Source: Eonycteris spelaea (Eukaryota; Chordata; Mammalia; Chiroptera; Pteropodidae). Taken from it: DNA of 64,000 bases. Both the position numbers and the translations under genes were made by a program. Below, piece after piece: positions 11,196 to 60,450 of this stretch. The stretch lies in assembly GCA_003508835.1 (NCBI GenBank), contig PUFA01000022.1, positions 682,001 through 746,000 on the forward strand, given 5' to 3'. Below the pieces are notes generated by a model. It saw only the letters and a list, made by a program, of their open reading frames with translations. It was not told the DNA's origin and searched no databases. Every line of letters starts with the position of its first letter. Position 1 is the first letter of the stretch.

Positions 11196-14100
11196 GGGTG
11201 AATGCAAAGTAGAAGACTGGATGACACAGGTGGTCTCATCTATCACTGAAACCCTGTCTTCCTCAGTGTTAGGAATTGCTAGCCTAAGAAATAGGCATTT
11301 TCGATACCAGCAAAGGGCAAGAATTATTTTTAATGCTTTTTCAGAGATAAAGAATGTAAGGTATTTTCTCTGTTAAAGTGATTTCAATTTAATAGCACTG
11401 TTTCTTTCGAAGTTTGCCCTGAAGACGCCTCAAGTTTTTTAGGAGTTTCTAGAAAGGGCATGTAAGGGTGGTTGGTCCATTTTCTGGCCGCTTTTCCCTA
11501 TTATTTTCCCAACCCACAGACACCCTGTTTCCTGTGCCTGTGGTCAGCCTCGTGCCCTTCCTGGGTCGGCCGCTGAAACTCTAACCAGGAGCTCGTGGAT
11601 ACGGAACCCCCACAGGACGAGCAGTGTCTTCCAGCCTCAGCCCCAGACCTAGAACAAGGGTGCTGACCCGCCAGCCTCTCCCCTTTGGTTCTCACATGAT
11701 TTGACCTTCTTGGGCTTCCTTTATTCCTACCGGTCAGATGACAGAAATTGGGTAATTTTTTATTTTAACTGTTGTAGTTTTAAATCTGCCACACTCAATT
11801 TTCAGAATTCAGAGCCGCTGCGTTTAGATGCTCCATGAGAGAGAAGCTGCTGTAGGGATCTCAACAAGTTTGTTCATTCAACAAAAATGTATTGAGTGCG
11901 AGGTTCAAGGCATGGATTAATTACTGCGCAATACAGCAGTTATTTTTCTAATAACACTGCCACCTTACATGCTGTCTATTCATTTGCTGATTATTTGCGT
12001 GTTACCTAATGTAAGCTCTAGACATAGAAGCTCCCCTTTGCTCACTAACGTTTGCCTGGTGCTCAGAACAGAGCCGACAGCGTGGCATGTATGGGAGCTC
12101 ACAACGCCAAGTGAATGAGCGAACAGGTTCTACCCTGACTCCACTCCTCAGACCCAGTTTATGAGATCAAGCCACTGTAGGTCTTTTATTCCTCAAAATC
12201 AGGGCGGGGTGAAGGATTGCAAGATCAGTAGGGAAGGAGAAAGCACACATTTACGTATCATTTTAGATTTAGTGTGCACATGTGCTTGTGGTGAGGGCTA
12301 AAGTTCCCAATGCAAGAAACACTTGACGCCAGTTTCTGGGACGGGGAGGCACTTAAGGAGAAAAACTGGCTCAGATGTCTGGAAAGAATGCTGATCGTTG
12401 TTTATAGTCAAATATAGCTATCATCTATGCTTAAATTCTACCTAACACCAAAATAATTACAGAAATTAAAAAAAAAAAAAATTCTATAATTAGGAATATC
12501 TACTTAATCTATGAAGAAACCAAAGTCTTAGATAACATGAATCTGTCTAGCCTCTGCCTCCCCCAAACGCCGAGCAGCCGAGGGAGGGGGCACAGCCAGA
12601 CCCCAAGAAGCGGCACTGTTTGTCTTAACTGATCACTGGCAGGTTTGCAAGTCAGCGAACGAAGAATCCGGGGCCCAGTGTGCTAGCCTGGTGGTCCGCA
12701 AACCTGACCATGCACCTGGATCGCCCAGGGGGCCCGTGAGCACGGCTGCTGGGTGGCATCCCGGAGGTTCGGACCCAGGTCTGGGGTGCGGCCTGGGACT
12801 ACGGTGCCTTTCTAATAAGCTGACGCTGCTGTCTCTCAGCTGCAGACCCACCCTCTGTGCTCCGCCTGGTGCAGCTGGGGCCGGGACCCGGCCACCCGAT
12901 CTCCTCGTTGGCCGGGGGACAACCTTTTAGGCTCAGCAGCAGGCTGCGAGGCAGGAGGAAGGAGGAGGGAAACTGGGCCAAGCACAGCGCCACTTTAGGT
13001 GCCTGATAAGCTTCTGCTAACAAAGTTTAGGGCGAGTCAGCGACCCTGCCTCACCTGACACTGCAAACGTTGCTTATGAGATGCCTAGGAGGACGCGGAG
13101 TGCGGGATGCTGCTTTCAGCTCCCGTCACAAATAGTCTTTGAAAATGTTAAAACAATGGGAAAAGGTGTTTGGCTCTATCCACCGTTTATCGAAGTCTCA
13201 GAAAATATCGAAATGATTACTTTCTGTCAGCCTTACTAGGACTCCTGAGTGAGCAGGAAAACATCAGATCTCCGACCATGGTGCTTCTCCTAGGACCCTT
13301 CGTTGGTTCTAGTTGCCTACGCTCCTTACTTTGGTGGACAAGGCTCTACGTTCTGTCCCCAGCCCAGCTCCCAGGGCAAACCGCGTGCCACTCCCTGCAC
13401 TCCTGGCCACAGCGAACTTCTTACCATGATCTCCTCACTATGCGGTGGCTGAATGTTTATGCCCACCCCGCCCCCGCCTGGCCCACAGGCTGAACCTAAC
13501 CCCCGATGTCGTGGTGGGAGGTGACTGCGTCTTAAGTGTGGAGCCCTCACGAACCGGAGTAGTGCTCTTGCAAAAGAGACCCCAGAGAGTGCCCTCGTCC
13601 CTCCTGCCACGTGAGGAAACGAAGGGAGAGGTCTATGAACCAGGGAGTGGGACCTTGCCCAACATCGATTCTGCCGGTGCCTTGACCTTGGCCTCCCTAC
13701 ACCCACACGTGTGAGAAATAACGTTTGTTGTCTGCACCACAGAGCAACGTGAATGGGCTAAGATACCATAACAGTTCCTTTCTGAACACTGGGCCTGCGC
13801 ATGCAATTCCAACTTTCTCGGTCTTTTTCTACCTCTCCCCCACTTTTTTCCTGGCAAGCTTGTACTCATTCTTCAAGGCTCAAGTGAATTGTCACCTCTT
13901 CTGAGAAGTCTTTAGAGGCTTTTTAAAGGCAAAGGGACGCGTTACCATCTGCTGTGATTGCTTTCCTAAGTAAACAGCGAGATGTGGGACATCGGACACC
14001 GTGTTACTAATCTTCACATTCTCAGCACTGGCTCAGCGCACGAGCTTGGTGAATGTTGGATGAGTGGAAGAAGATCCTGATAGTCTGTTAGAAACTGCTC

Positions 14101-17100
14101 TCTCCCCAAATGCAGCCAGCTATAACTTTCCCATAGCCGTACGATATGGATGGCGAGCAACAGCGAGGTCACTCTGGCATTTTCAAGGCCTGCATAAGCA
14201 TTTGGGGGGATTAAAAGAATATCCATATGATCTATAACTGCTTAGAAATGACTTTTAAAACAGCTTTCTGTAATTCCTGGAGTATATCAAAATTTCTACA
14301 TGTTATTTTTTCCTAAAGAGAACTGAACATTATTTAGAAAGCAGTTTATAAAGCAGAAGCAACTTACTTTATGTCGATCTTGTACAACCAATATTTTTCC
14401 ATTATTTTCATCAAATACAGCTCCTGTTGGGGAAAAAATAAAAGATACTCGAGAAACATCCATTTCGTTCATCTTAGGCTCCTTCCACACTGTGACCTGT
14501 GGTACGAGACCCATCCCAAAGGCCTAGTTCTGCACCACCTCATTCACGAAGGTGTGAACAATCCAGCCAGAAACTGGTTGCTCAGGTACCAGTTCTTAAC
14601 CAGGATGGTTCTAGCACATGCCGACTTGTAGGATTACCATCTGCAAAATTTCTCTAAATCGTCTTCCTGATGACACACAGTTAAATAATCTTTTCACCCT
14701 TTCAGAGTATTTACTTTAGTGTCCAGACAATTTTAGGTGCTTAAAAATATTTATTGAAGGAATGAGTGGATGTTTCCGTTTCTGTTTGTATTTCTCGAGT
14801 CACTGTGCATAGACATGGTTGTGTCCCTTGATGATCGAAATCAAAACCATCTCAATATTCGGTTCAAGACCCCTGAAGCCACCTAAGTTTGTTTATCGCC
14901 TGCGTACACATCTCTGTCACATACCGGGACATTACTTTGGAGTACTTCTTTATTTTATATGTTTCGAGTCCTATTCCTTTCTTTTTATTCATTCATCATG
15001 CCCATTGCCCAGCACACTAAGTATTTGGCTAGAGGTTAGGGACTTGAAAATAAAAATTTTTTTCATTTCTCTTTGGGTAATCCTGAATCTTTTCTGATAC
15101 TTTAATGATTTGTATTAGGTTCCTTCAATGCTATAATTTAAAAATATTTGTATTTACATAACATGGGAAGATATTATTAAAAAGATATTTTCCACCTATT
15201 TGTCTATTCTTTCAATATTAATTGAGTTCCTATATATAGTAGATATAGATTCTATTATAGTATTTTTCTGGGTGGACAAATTCCCTATCTTCACGGGGCT
15301 CACAGTGTGGTGTGTGTGAGGAGGTGACAAACGAACAAAAAATAAATTCTGTAGAACATGAGAAGGTGATAATTGCCATGTAGAGGTAAAATGTTGAAGG
15401 CGGTGGTATGGGAAATGCAAGGAAGAGCAATTTTCTCTGAAATGAAAACACATTTTAGTATTTTAAAGCAAGAAGGAAAACCGCTAAGTGAGATAAACAT
15501 TAATGTTGGCTTCTGTTAGGAAATGTAAACTATAATTTAATTGGACTTTACAAGGGATAGAATGACAAAGAAATACCAAGGACACCTGCTCTTTTAATAA
15601 TTTGTGATTACTCAGATTGAACTTTTCCCTAATGAATTCACTATGAACATGAGCAAAATATTTATCCCCAAGAAGAAACCAGCATCGTTAAAGCACGGCG
15701 TGTGCGCCCCCTGCTGGTCACGAGGTAAAAGTGAACTCTAAGCGGTTAGTACATTATGGTCATTAGTCAGGACTGTGCACTGCCCCAGGTGTTCCTCACA
15801 ATAACCCCACGAGTGGCATCATTCTGATGGCCCGAGTTCCCGCAGCGTGGAGACTGGCGGCCAGTGGGCCTGGGTTCCAGCAGGCTCGGAAACTCGGGTG
15901 GGGCCGGGCGTCCGTTTTAACAAGCCTTCTAAGGTGATTTCGATGCACACTACAATGAGAACCCCTGTCTTAACCTAAAGGGAGTCTTCTCTCAAGATTG
16001 TATCTGAAGCTAATCAGTGACTTCGAAATTCCGTATTTAAATTATGCTATTTTAAACAACTGTTTGGCACAGTAACTTAATGTGAATGTCTTTAAGTAAT
16101 GTTTGAATCATTGAAAACTTGGTTTGCTTTACTTTATATTCAACCTAAAAGTTATTTTATTCTGCTAATTCATACAATTAGTACTAATATGCTTTACCAT
16201 AATGAATTTCTTCCCTGATCCCAATTTAGTGTTACTATTTGAGTAGTGAAGGTCAAATATCTGTGTAAAACATGTTCAAACATATCCTTTGGAAAAACTT
16301 AACAATGAACTTGCTTGTTCTCTCTGCTGCCCTCTGCTGATGCATAGGGCAAACTTTGTCCATTCAAAGCATTAGCACTAGTCTCAAGGAGAATAATAAT
16401 CGTTCATCAAATTATTCATTCTATGAGAATAAACTGTTGCTCATCTGTAAGAACAAAAAGTCGGGTGAACCTCTAAAAAGTTAATTCTGATTGTCATGAG
16501 TTGGAAACTGACCTGCAACTCCCACTTGATGTGTAGCATATCCTGGGAGTCGGCTGGGCCCCTCTCCCAGCCACAGGGCCAGCGTGGAGGAGTCCGATTC
16601 TGCGTGGTGAAAGCCGAAGCCTAGGGCAGCGGCCGGGGCAATGAACCGGCTTTGCAGGATGGGGATGTGCAGCCACGCCGCTACTCTACCTTCTGATCTC
16701 CACTGCTGAATTGCAGCTAAAATGCAGAGGACAAAATACTATCAGTATTTTCCAGTGAGAGGAGTGGAATAAATTCAAACTCATCTCAGGATGTCACTTC
16801 CTCCAGGAAGCCACCTTTAAGCATCTACTTCCATTACCAGTTAGCAATGGGGGCGAGGGGGAGATCCCAAAATGGCACAATGTCACACCAGCAGCATGGG
16901 GACTACCATGTTTTCTTATGTTGATGACCTTGATTATGATTTTTCCAAGACTAAATTCCTTGAGAATAGTCAGTAAGGTGGTGATCTTTTATATTCACAT
17001 AAAAAGGTATATTCGCTGCACACAATGCTTGACATGTAATTGGTCATTAGTAGTTGTAGCATGAACAAATAAACTGATTTAAACAAAATAAAATGCCATT

Positions 17101-19329
17101 TTAATGTTCCTTTTAACATCTTAGTTTTAACTTTTTAAAATGACCATTACAGTCTACAGCCATGCCACCCTGAACACGCCTGATCCCATCTGATCTTGGA
17201 AGCTAAGCAGGGTTGGGCCTGGTTAGTCCTTGGATGGGAGACCACCTAGGAAGGCCAGGTGCTATAAGCTTTAAAAATAAGAAAAAAACAAAAAAGACTA
17301 TTATGGCCTTCAATTTACTCTTTAAGAATTCTGTCAATTTTTTTTTTTGGTTTTATACATTTCAAGGTAGTTAAAATATAACTTTATATAATGTATGCTA
17401 GTTGTAGAAAATTTTGAAAAATTGTGCCTGACAGACCCAGTGTGTGTGTGAGGGTACATGTGAAGGCACATGAGAAAGCACAGTGAGGGGCTGTGCAAAG
17501 GCACGTTTCAAGGTCCATGTGATCCTCAGATTATTTTAGTTTCTCTTTATAGGCAAGGCCATTTGGTTTAGTTACGTTTCTCAGTAACAACAGAACCAGC
17601 ACTAGCTCTTAGCAGCAGCACGGTGCAGTGAGACTAGATTCTATAGCCAGGAAGGTAATAATCTCTCTGTGCCTCAGCACCGTCATCTTTAAAATGAGGA
17701 TAATAGTACCTGCCTCACAGGGTTGTTGTGAGATTAAATGGCTTAATATTTGGAAAGTTTTTAGAAGTGTCTAGCACTTAGAGTGCAATAGGATGTTTTA
17801 TTAAATAAAAACTACATATTATTTCTGAGTTTATAAATTAGTTTCACATAATTTACCTTTGATCACATCTATCCAGTAATTAGGGCTGGCATTATTCACA
17901 TGAGCAATTTAAAAGGCAGATATTTTCTGTGATTTGCCTAATGCCTGGTGAAGTTTGAGGCAGTAGCTGGGACTTGAAACTTGGACGTATGACACCAAAC
18001 ACAGTCCCCTTCTGCTTTGCCTTGCTGACTGGCATCACCTAGGCTTTGGTCATGTTTGGTTAGTAACGAGTGACAAGTGTGTGCAATACCTGTATCTAAC
18101 CTGTCATGTGTACACCTATGAGGGATGAACACTGATTTGACTCTCCTGCGGGGGATATTGCTGGAGTCAGCAATTATTCACAAGCAGGAGAGAAAATGAG
18201 GTGGAGGTAAGTAGTTTGAGAATGAGGATGATTACAGATTGAAATAACTCACTTGATTATAGTCACATATTTGTACAATAGGATAGGGACATTGTGAAGT
18301 TCCCAGTTAGTGTCACAAGACCTTTCCCTGGCTGGATTTCCATGCTAGGCCTTCAATTCCATTATGAGGACCCTCGCAGGCAGTTGGAAAAACAGGCTGT
18401 TCCACCAAATCAAGGCCCCTCTCAAAATGAAGTTTTCCTTATCTTTGGACTCAAGGTTCAAAGAGCGAAGTTTTCTTACTAAAGACTGAAGCCACCCACC
18501 ACCTGCTGCTCCGTAAGGACAAACACACTGCAGTTCTTGACGCGACAGCCCCTGACCGATTTATGCACACATCTGCCCTCTGGGACCCACCCCGGGCCCT
18601 CGCTGCCCACCACCCGTATTAGAGAGTCAGGAAAGTTTCATCTGGGCAAAGTGCCCAGCACAACCACGGCTCCGTAAATGACAGTAGGTAACAGGGAAAT
18701 GACACTGATACGTGTTAACCATGCTAAGCACATCACATGCTAAGCATTATCCAACATAACCCTCGGCCAGCCCGTGCGCTCCGGTCATCCGGTTCCACGC
18801 AAGAGGAAACGGTGCTTTACAGAACTGGCCCAAGGTGAAGGTCACACACTAGAAAGTGGGCCAGACACGAGGGCTGCCGATCCCAGGGTGTGGGATCATC
18901 CCCATCCCTCCCAACTGCCTCAGAGACGTCCCAGCGAAGCGCGCAAGGTGCGCGGGGCGAGCGAGCGGGGTGGCCACGCGCCCTTGCCCCTTCTGCGAGC
19001 TCGGGGCTCGGCCAGCACAGGGCGCGGGGTTACTTCGTTAGACGCCCAGGGGCCGGAAGCCCTCGGCCAGGCACACTTGCCCTGCAGGGCCCTCTGGAAG
19101 GTGGAGGCGTCCACGTGGTCCAGCCGCGCCAGGCGCACGGAGACGCCCCCAAATCTGTCCAGCTCGCCCCGCAGCAGGTCAGCTCCGGCGGGGGGCCCAG
19201 CGCACAACCCGGCCCGCCCGAGGCCCTGCGGGGCCCGCCCAAGGCCCTACGGGGCCCGCCCGAGAGCCGGGCGCGACGGGCCAGGGCCAGCAGCCCGCGC
19301 AGGTAGCCCCCGCTCGGCAGCCGCGGCAT
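3702..19329 (-). CDS. NUDT6: NUDT6 Nudix hydrolase / FGF2 antisense gene (whole CDS span, 5 exons)
   Basis: Complete - strand gene: coding exons 19329-19081, 16716-16513, 14423-14368, 8022-7968 and 4081-3702. NUDT6 is a Nudix-fold hydrolase with nuclear, cytosolic and mitochondrial isoforms. It is transcribed antisense to FGF2 and is known to lower FGF2 expression. A perfect Nudix box (G-x5-E-x7-RE-V-x-EE-x-G-V) spans the exon 4/exon 5 junction. All exon phases agree. The sum is 944 nt; with one base restored in exon 1 it becomes 945 nt, or 314 residues plus stop, against 316 in human. Intron 1 uses a GC donor. The gene shares a CpG-island promoter with divergent SPATA5. In the sequence as given, the exon 1 ATG frame does not match the conserved frame. 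Confidence 0.93.
4085..7967 (-). other. NUDT6 intron 4 / FGF2 3' UTR overlap
   Basis: Intron between NUDT6 exons 4 and 5, transcribed on the + strand as FGF2 3' UTR. It contains GC-rich patches (about 4540-4720, 5520-5740, 6270-6560) and otherwise AT-rich unique-looking sequence. I see no further exon or well-preserved repeat. Confidence 0.7.
7147..7152 (+). terminator. FGF2: Candidate FGF2 poly(A) signal AATAAA
   Basis: Canonical AATAAA in an A/T-rich stretch about 3.9 kb after the FGF2 stop codon. It could define one of the alternative FGF2 3' ends; no cleavage data are available here. Confidence 0.4.
7968..8022 (-). CDS. NUDT6: NUDT6 coding exon 4
   Basis: A 55-bp exon with acceptor ctgcag (AG at 8024-8023) and donor GTGGGT starting at 7967. 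It encodes [18 protein letters not shown] plus the first base of the next Gly codon, the first half of the Nudix box. The phase 1 end matches exon 5. Confidence 0.97.
8531..8536 (+). terminator. FGF2: Candidate distal FGF2 poly(A) signal AATAAA
   Basis: Canonical AATAAA about 5.3 kb after the FGF2 stop codon, with a T/G-rich stretch (ttttttggggg...) about 40 bp downstream as a possible GU-rich element. Use of this site would make the FGF2 mRNA complementary to NUDT6 exons 4 and 5. Confidence 0.4.
10230..10410 (-). repeat. MIR SINE fragment
   Basis: Degenerate MIR core in reverse orientation: '..aagtgaagaaactgaggg..', '..cttgcctgggatggcacagctag..', '..agagtccaggcggtccgattcc..' follow the MIR consensus order. 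Confidence 0.7.
11151..11193 (+). repeat. (TG)n microsatellite
   Basis: Uninterrupted TG dinucleotide repeat, 43 bp. The open frames across it (poly-Val/Cys or poly-Thr/His) are repeat artefacts. Confidence 0.97.
11865..11945 (-). repeat. L2 3'-end fragment
   Basis: 'gttcattcaacaaaaatgta' then 'ttgagtgcgaggttcaaggca' resembles the reverse complement of the L2 terminus. Confidence 0.5.
12675..12855. mobile_element. MER5A-like hAT MITE
   Basis: 'ggtggtccgcaaacctgacc', 'catgcacctggatcgcccag', 'ggttcggacccaggtctggg' and 'tttctaataagctgacgctg' follow the order of the MER5A consensus (non-autonomous hAT-Charlie element). Confidence 0.6.
13445..13770 (+). mobile_element. Ancient MaLR-type LTR fragment (MLT1/MST-like)
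   Basis: Contains 'ggtgggaggtgactgcgtct', 'gtggagccctcacgaaccgg', 'aaaagagaccccagagag', 'tgccacgtgaggaaacg' and 'gtgagaaataacgtttgttg' in the order of mammalian MaLR-class LTRs. It is a solo, degenerate LTR with no internal retroviral sequence. The exact subfamily is uncertain. Confidence 0.5.
13860..14070 (+). repeat. L2-like 3' fragment
   Basis: 'ttcaaggctcaagtgaattgtcacctcttctgagaagtct' style text followed by 'gcactggctcagcgcacgagcttggtgaatgttgg' resembles the L2 3' end. Degenerate. Confidence 0.5.
14368..14423 (-). CDS. NUDT6: NUDT6 coding exon 3
   Basis: A 56-bp exon: acceptor ccaacag with AG at 14425-14424, donor GTAAGT from 14367. Encodes (G)[18 protein letters not shown], the N-terminal strand region of the Nudix domain. 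It enters in phase 1 and exits on a codon boundary. Confidence 0.96.
15190..15420 (-). repeat. L2-like fragment, reverse orientation
   Basis: 'attaattgagttcctatat', 'ccctatcttcacggggctcacagtgtgg' and 'gacaaacgaacaaaaaata' follow the reverse-complement order of the L2 3' region. Confidence 0.5.
15704..15720 (-). promoter_or_regulatory. Strong CTCF-like motif
   Basis: Reverse complement TGACCAGCAGGGGGCGC matches the CTCF core (CCAGCAGGGGGCGC) without mismatch. It lies about 3.6 kb inside NUDT6 from the shared promoter and could act as an insulator or loop anchor. Confidence 0.6.
15850..15970. mobile_element. MER5-like hAT MITE tail
   Basis: 'gggcgtccgttttaacaagcc', 'ttctaaggtgatttcgatgc' and 'acactacaatgagaaccc' match the terminal part of MER5-type elements. 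Confidence 0.5.
16513..16716 (-). CDS. NUDT6: NUDT6 coding exon 2
   Basis: A 204-bp exon: acceptor ttttag (AG at 16718-16717), donor GTCAGT from 16512. It encodes the region before the Nudix domain, starting (A)[20 protein letters not shown] and ending [10 protein letters not shown](G). The conserved FxxAxxLGFxFHHAE motif is present ([19 protein letters not shown]). Phase 1 at both ends, as in the human gene. Frame intact. Confidence 0.97.
17152..17272 (+). pseudogene. 5S rRNA retropseudogene
   Basis: A full-length 121-bp match to vertebrate 5S rRNA, starting gtctacagccatgccaccct and ending ctataagcttt. Against the canonical sequence recalled from memory I count 16 substitutions and no indels, mostly transitions at former CpGs. 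The internal box C region carries changes (ccacctagg for ccgcctggg). An A-rich tail follows directly (17273-17297), pointing to LINE-mediated retroposition. It is not in a 5S cluster and is probably silent. Antisense to NUDT6 transcription. Confidence 0.93.
17600..17810 (+). repeat. MIR SINE
   Basis: 'ctctctgtgcctcagcaccg', 'aaaatgaggataatagtacc', 'tgcctcacagggttgttgtg' and 'agattaaatggcttaatat' are a well-preserved MIR core in sense orientation. Confidence 0.85.
18700..18870 (-). repeat. MIR SINE fragment
   Basis: 'catgctaagcattatccaac', 'gcaagaggaaacggtgct' and 'ggcccaaggtgaaggtcacac' follow the reverse-oriented MIR consensus. Confidence 0.6.
19075..19081 (-). other. NUDT6: Non-canonical GC splice donor, NUDT6 intron 1
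   Basis: The exon ends CTG CAG G and the intron begins GCAAGT, an ideal GC-AG donor. The nearest GT (CAA|GTGTGC, four bases on) would shift exon 2 out of frame to an early stop, so GC is the only donor that keeps the conserved frame. Confidence 0.85.
19081..19329 (-). CDS. NUDT6: NUDT6 coding exon 1 (frame conflict)
   Basis: The 3' part encodes the conserved (R)[25 protein letters not shown] segment and ends in phase 1 before a GC donor. That frame has no ATG and meets TAG at 19249-19247. The adjacent frame opens with ATG at 19329-19327 and an Arg-rich, acid-free leader ([20 protein letters not shown]), plausible as a mitochondrial presequence. Joining the two frames needs one extra base, most likely in the G6C3 run at 19190-19198. 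With that base the whole CDS becomes a multiple of three and 314 residues long, close to human. I therefore treat the window as lacking one base here. Confidence 0.75.
19211..19273. repeat. Three 21-bp tandem repeats in NUDT6 exon 1
   Basis: Units 19211-19231, 19232-19252 and 19253-19273. The first two differ at two positions; the third is diverged at its 3' end. On the coding strand in the ATG frame each unit gives seven residues (GGPRRAL / GGPRRAS type), so copy-number change keeps the frame. Confidence 0.85.
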
Positions 19330-19818
19330 CCCCGCACCGGCCCTCGCCGCCGCGCTTCAGCGGCCCCAGTCGCTCCGCCCCCGTGCTCCGGGGGAAGGGC
19401 GCTACCGTAAACTTTAGAAGCGTGCCACCCACCCTTCCCAGAGTCGAGCTGGGCTGTCCGCTTTGCAGCGCTGTATCCAAGAGACCGCGAGGTCGGGTCC
19501 ACGCGCCCGCTCCAGGAACTTGCCCGGCCCCGGGAAAGGGGGAGAAATTTTCCCATCGCTTTCCTGCCCTCCCCTCATAGTTTAACTCAACACACGTATG
19601 TTCAGGGATAGAAAAGGCCTTGGAAATACGAAAAGGCTTTGTCTTTCAGAAATGTACAATTTAAATGACGGTTCTGTCCACCCAATCCGTCTTCTTCCGC
19701 AGAATAACCTCTTCAAGCGCTCCAAAGACGGCGGGTTCTGAAGACGCTCGGGGCTCCTCCGGATGCGCTCCGCTCGGAGGATTACGGCACGGGGGGTGGA
19801 GCCTCGCTGACTTCTGCC

Positions 19819-19826
19819 CCGGAAGT
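19819..19826 (+). promoter_or_regulatory. ETS/GABP-type site CCGGAAGT
   Basis: Consensus ETS motif 69 bp upstream of the SPATA5 ATG, within the bidirectional CpG-island promoter. Confidence 0.5.
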
Positions 19827-19894
19827 TTTTCCCTCGGTGAAGCGCGCACGTTGAGCCGGCTTTACTGCTTCAACTCCCAGGCTGCTTTCTGATC

Positions 19895-60450
<40,556 letters not shown>

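Larger units (their letters stand above)
8023..14367 (-). other. NUDT6 intron 3
   Basis: About 6.3 kb of intron. It holds an L2-like remnant (11865-11945), a MIR (10230-10410), a (TG)n microsatellite (11151-11193), a MER5A-like element (12675-12855), a MaLR-like LTR (13445-13770) and an L2-like 3' end (13860-14070). Between 8540 and 10200 I recognise nothing. Confidence 0.7.
14424..16512 (-). other. NUDT6 intron 2
   Basis: About 2.1 kb: L2-like remnants (about 14700-14775 plus sense and 15190-15420 reverse), a CTCF-like site (15704-15720), a MER5-like tail (15850-15970), and otherwise AT-rich sequence in which I recognise nothing. Confidence 0.7.
16717..19080 (-). other. NUDT6 intron 1 (GC-AG)
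   Basis: About 2.4 kb intron with donor GCAAGT at 19080-19075 and acceptor TTTTAG at 16722-16717. It contains the 5S rRNA pseudogene (17152-17272), two MIR copies (17600-17810 and 18700-18870) and the proximal edge of the promoter CpG island. Confidence 0.85.

Noticed and set aside
11101..11376. 91-codon open frame with a VCVCVC run
   Set aside because: Translation of the (TG)n microsatellite.
18774..19580. 268-codon + strand open frame before SPATA5
   Set aside because: It is antisense to NUDT6 exon 1 and the CpG-island promoter; Pro/Arg/Ser-rich low-complexity translation, no homology.
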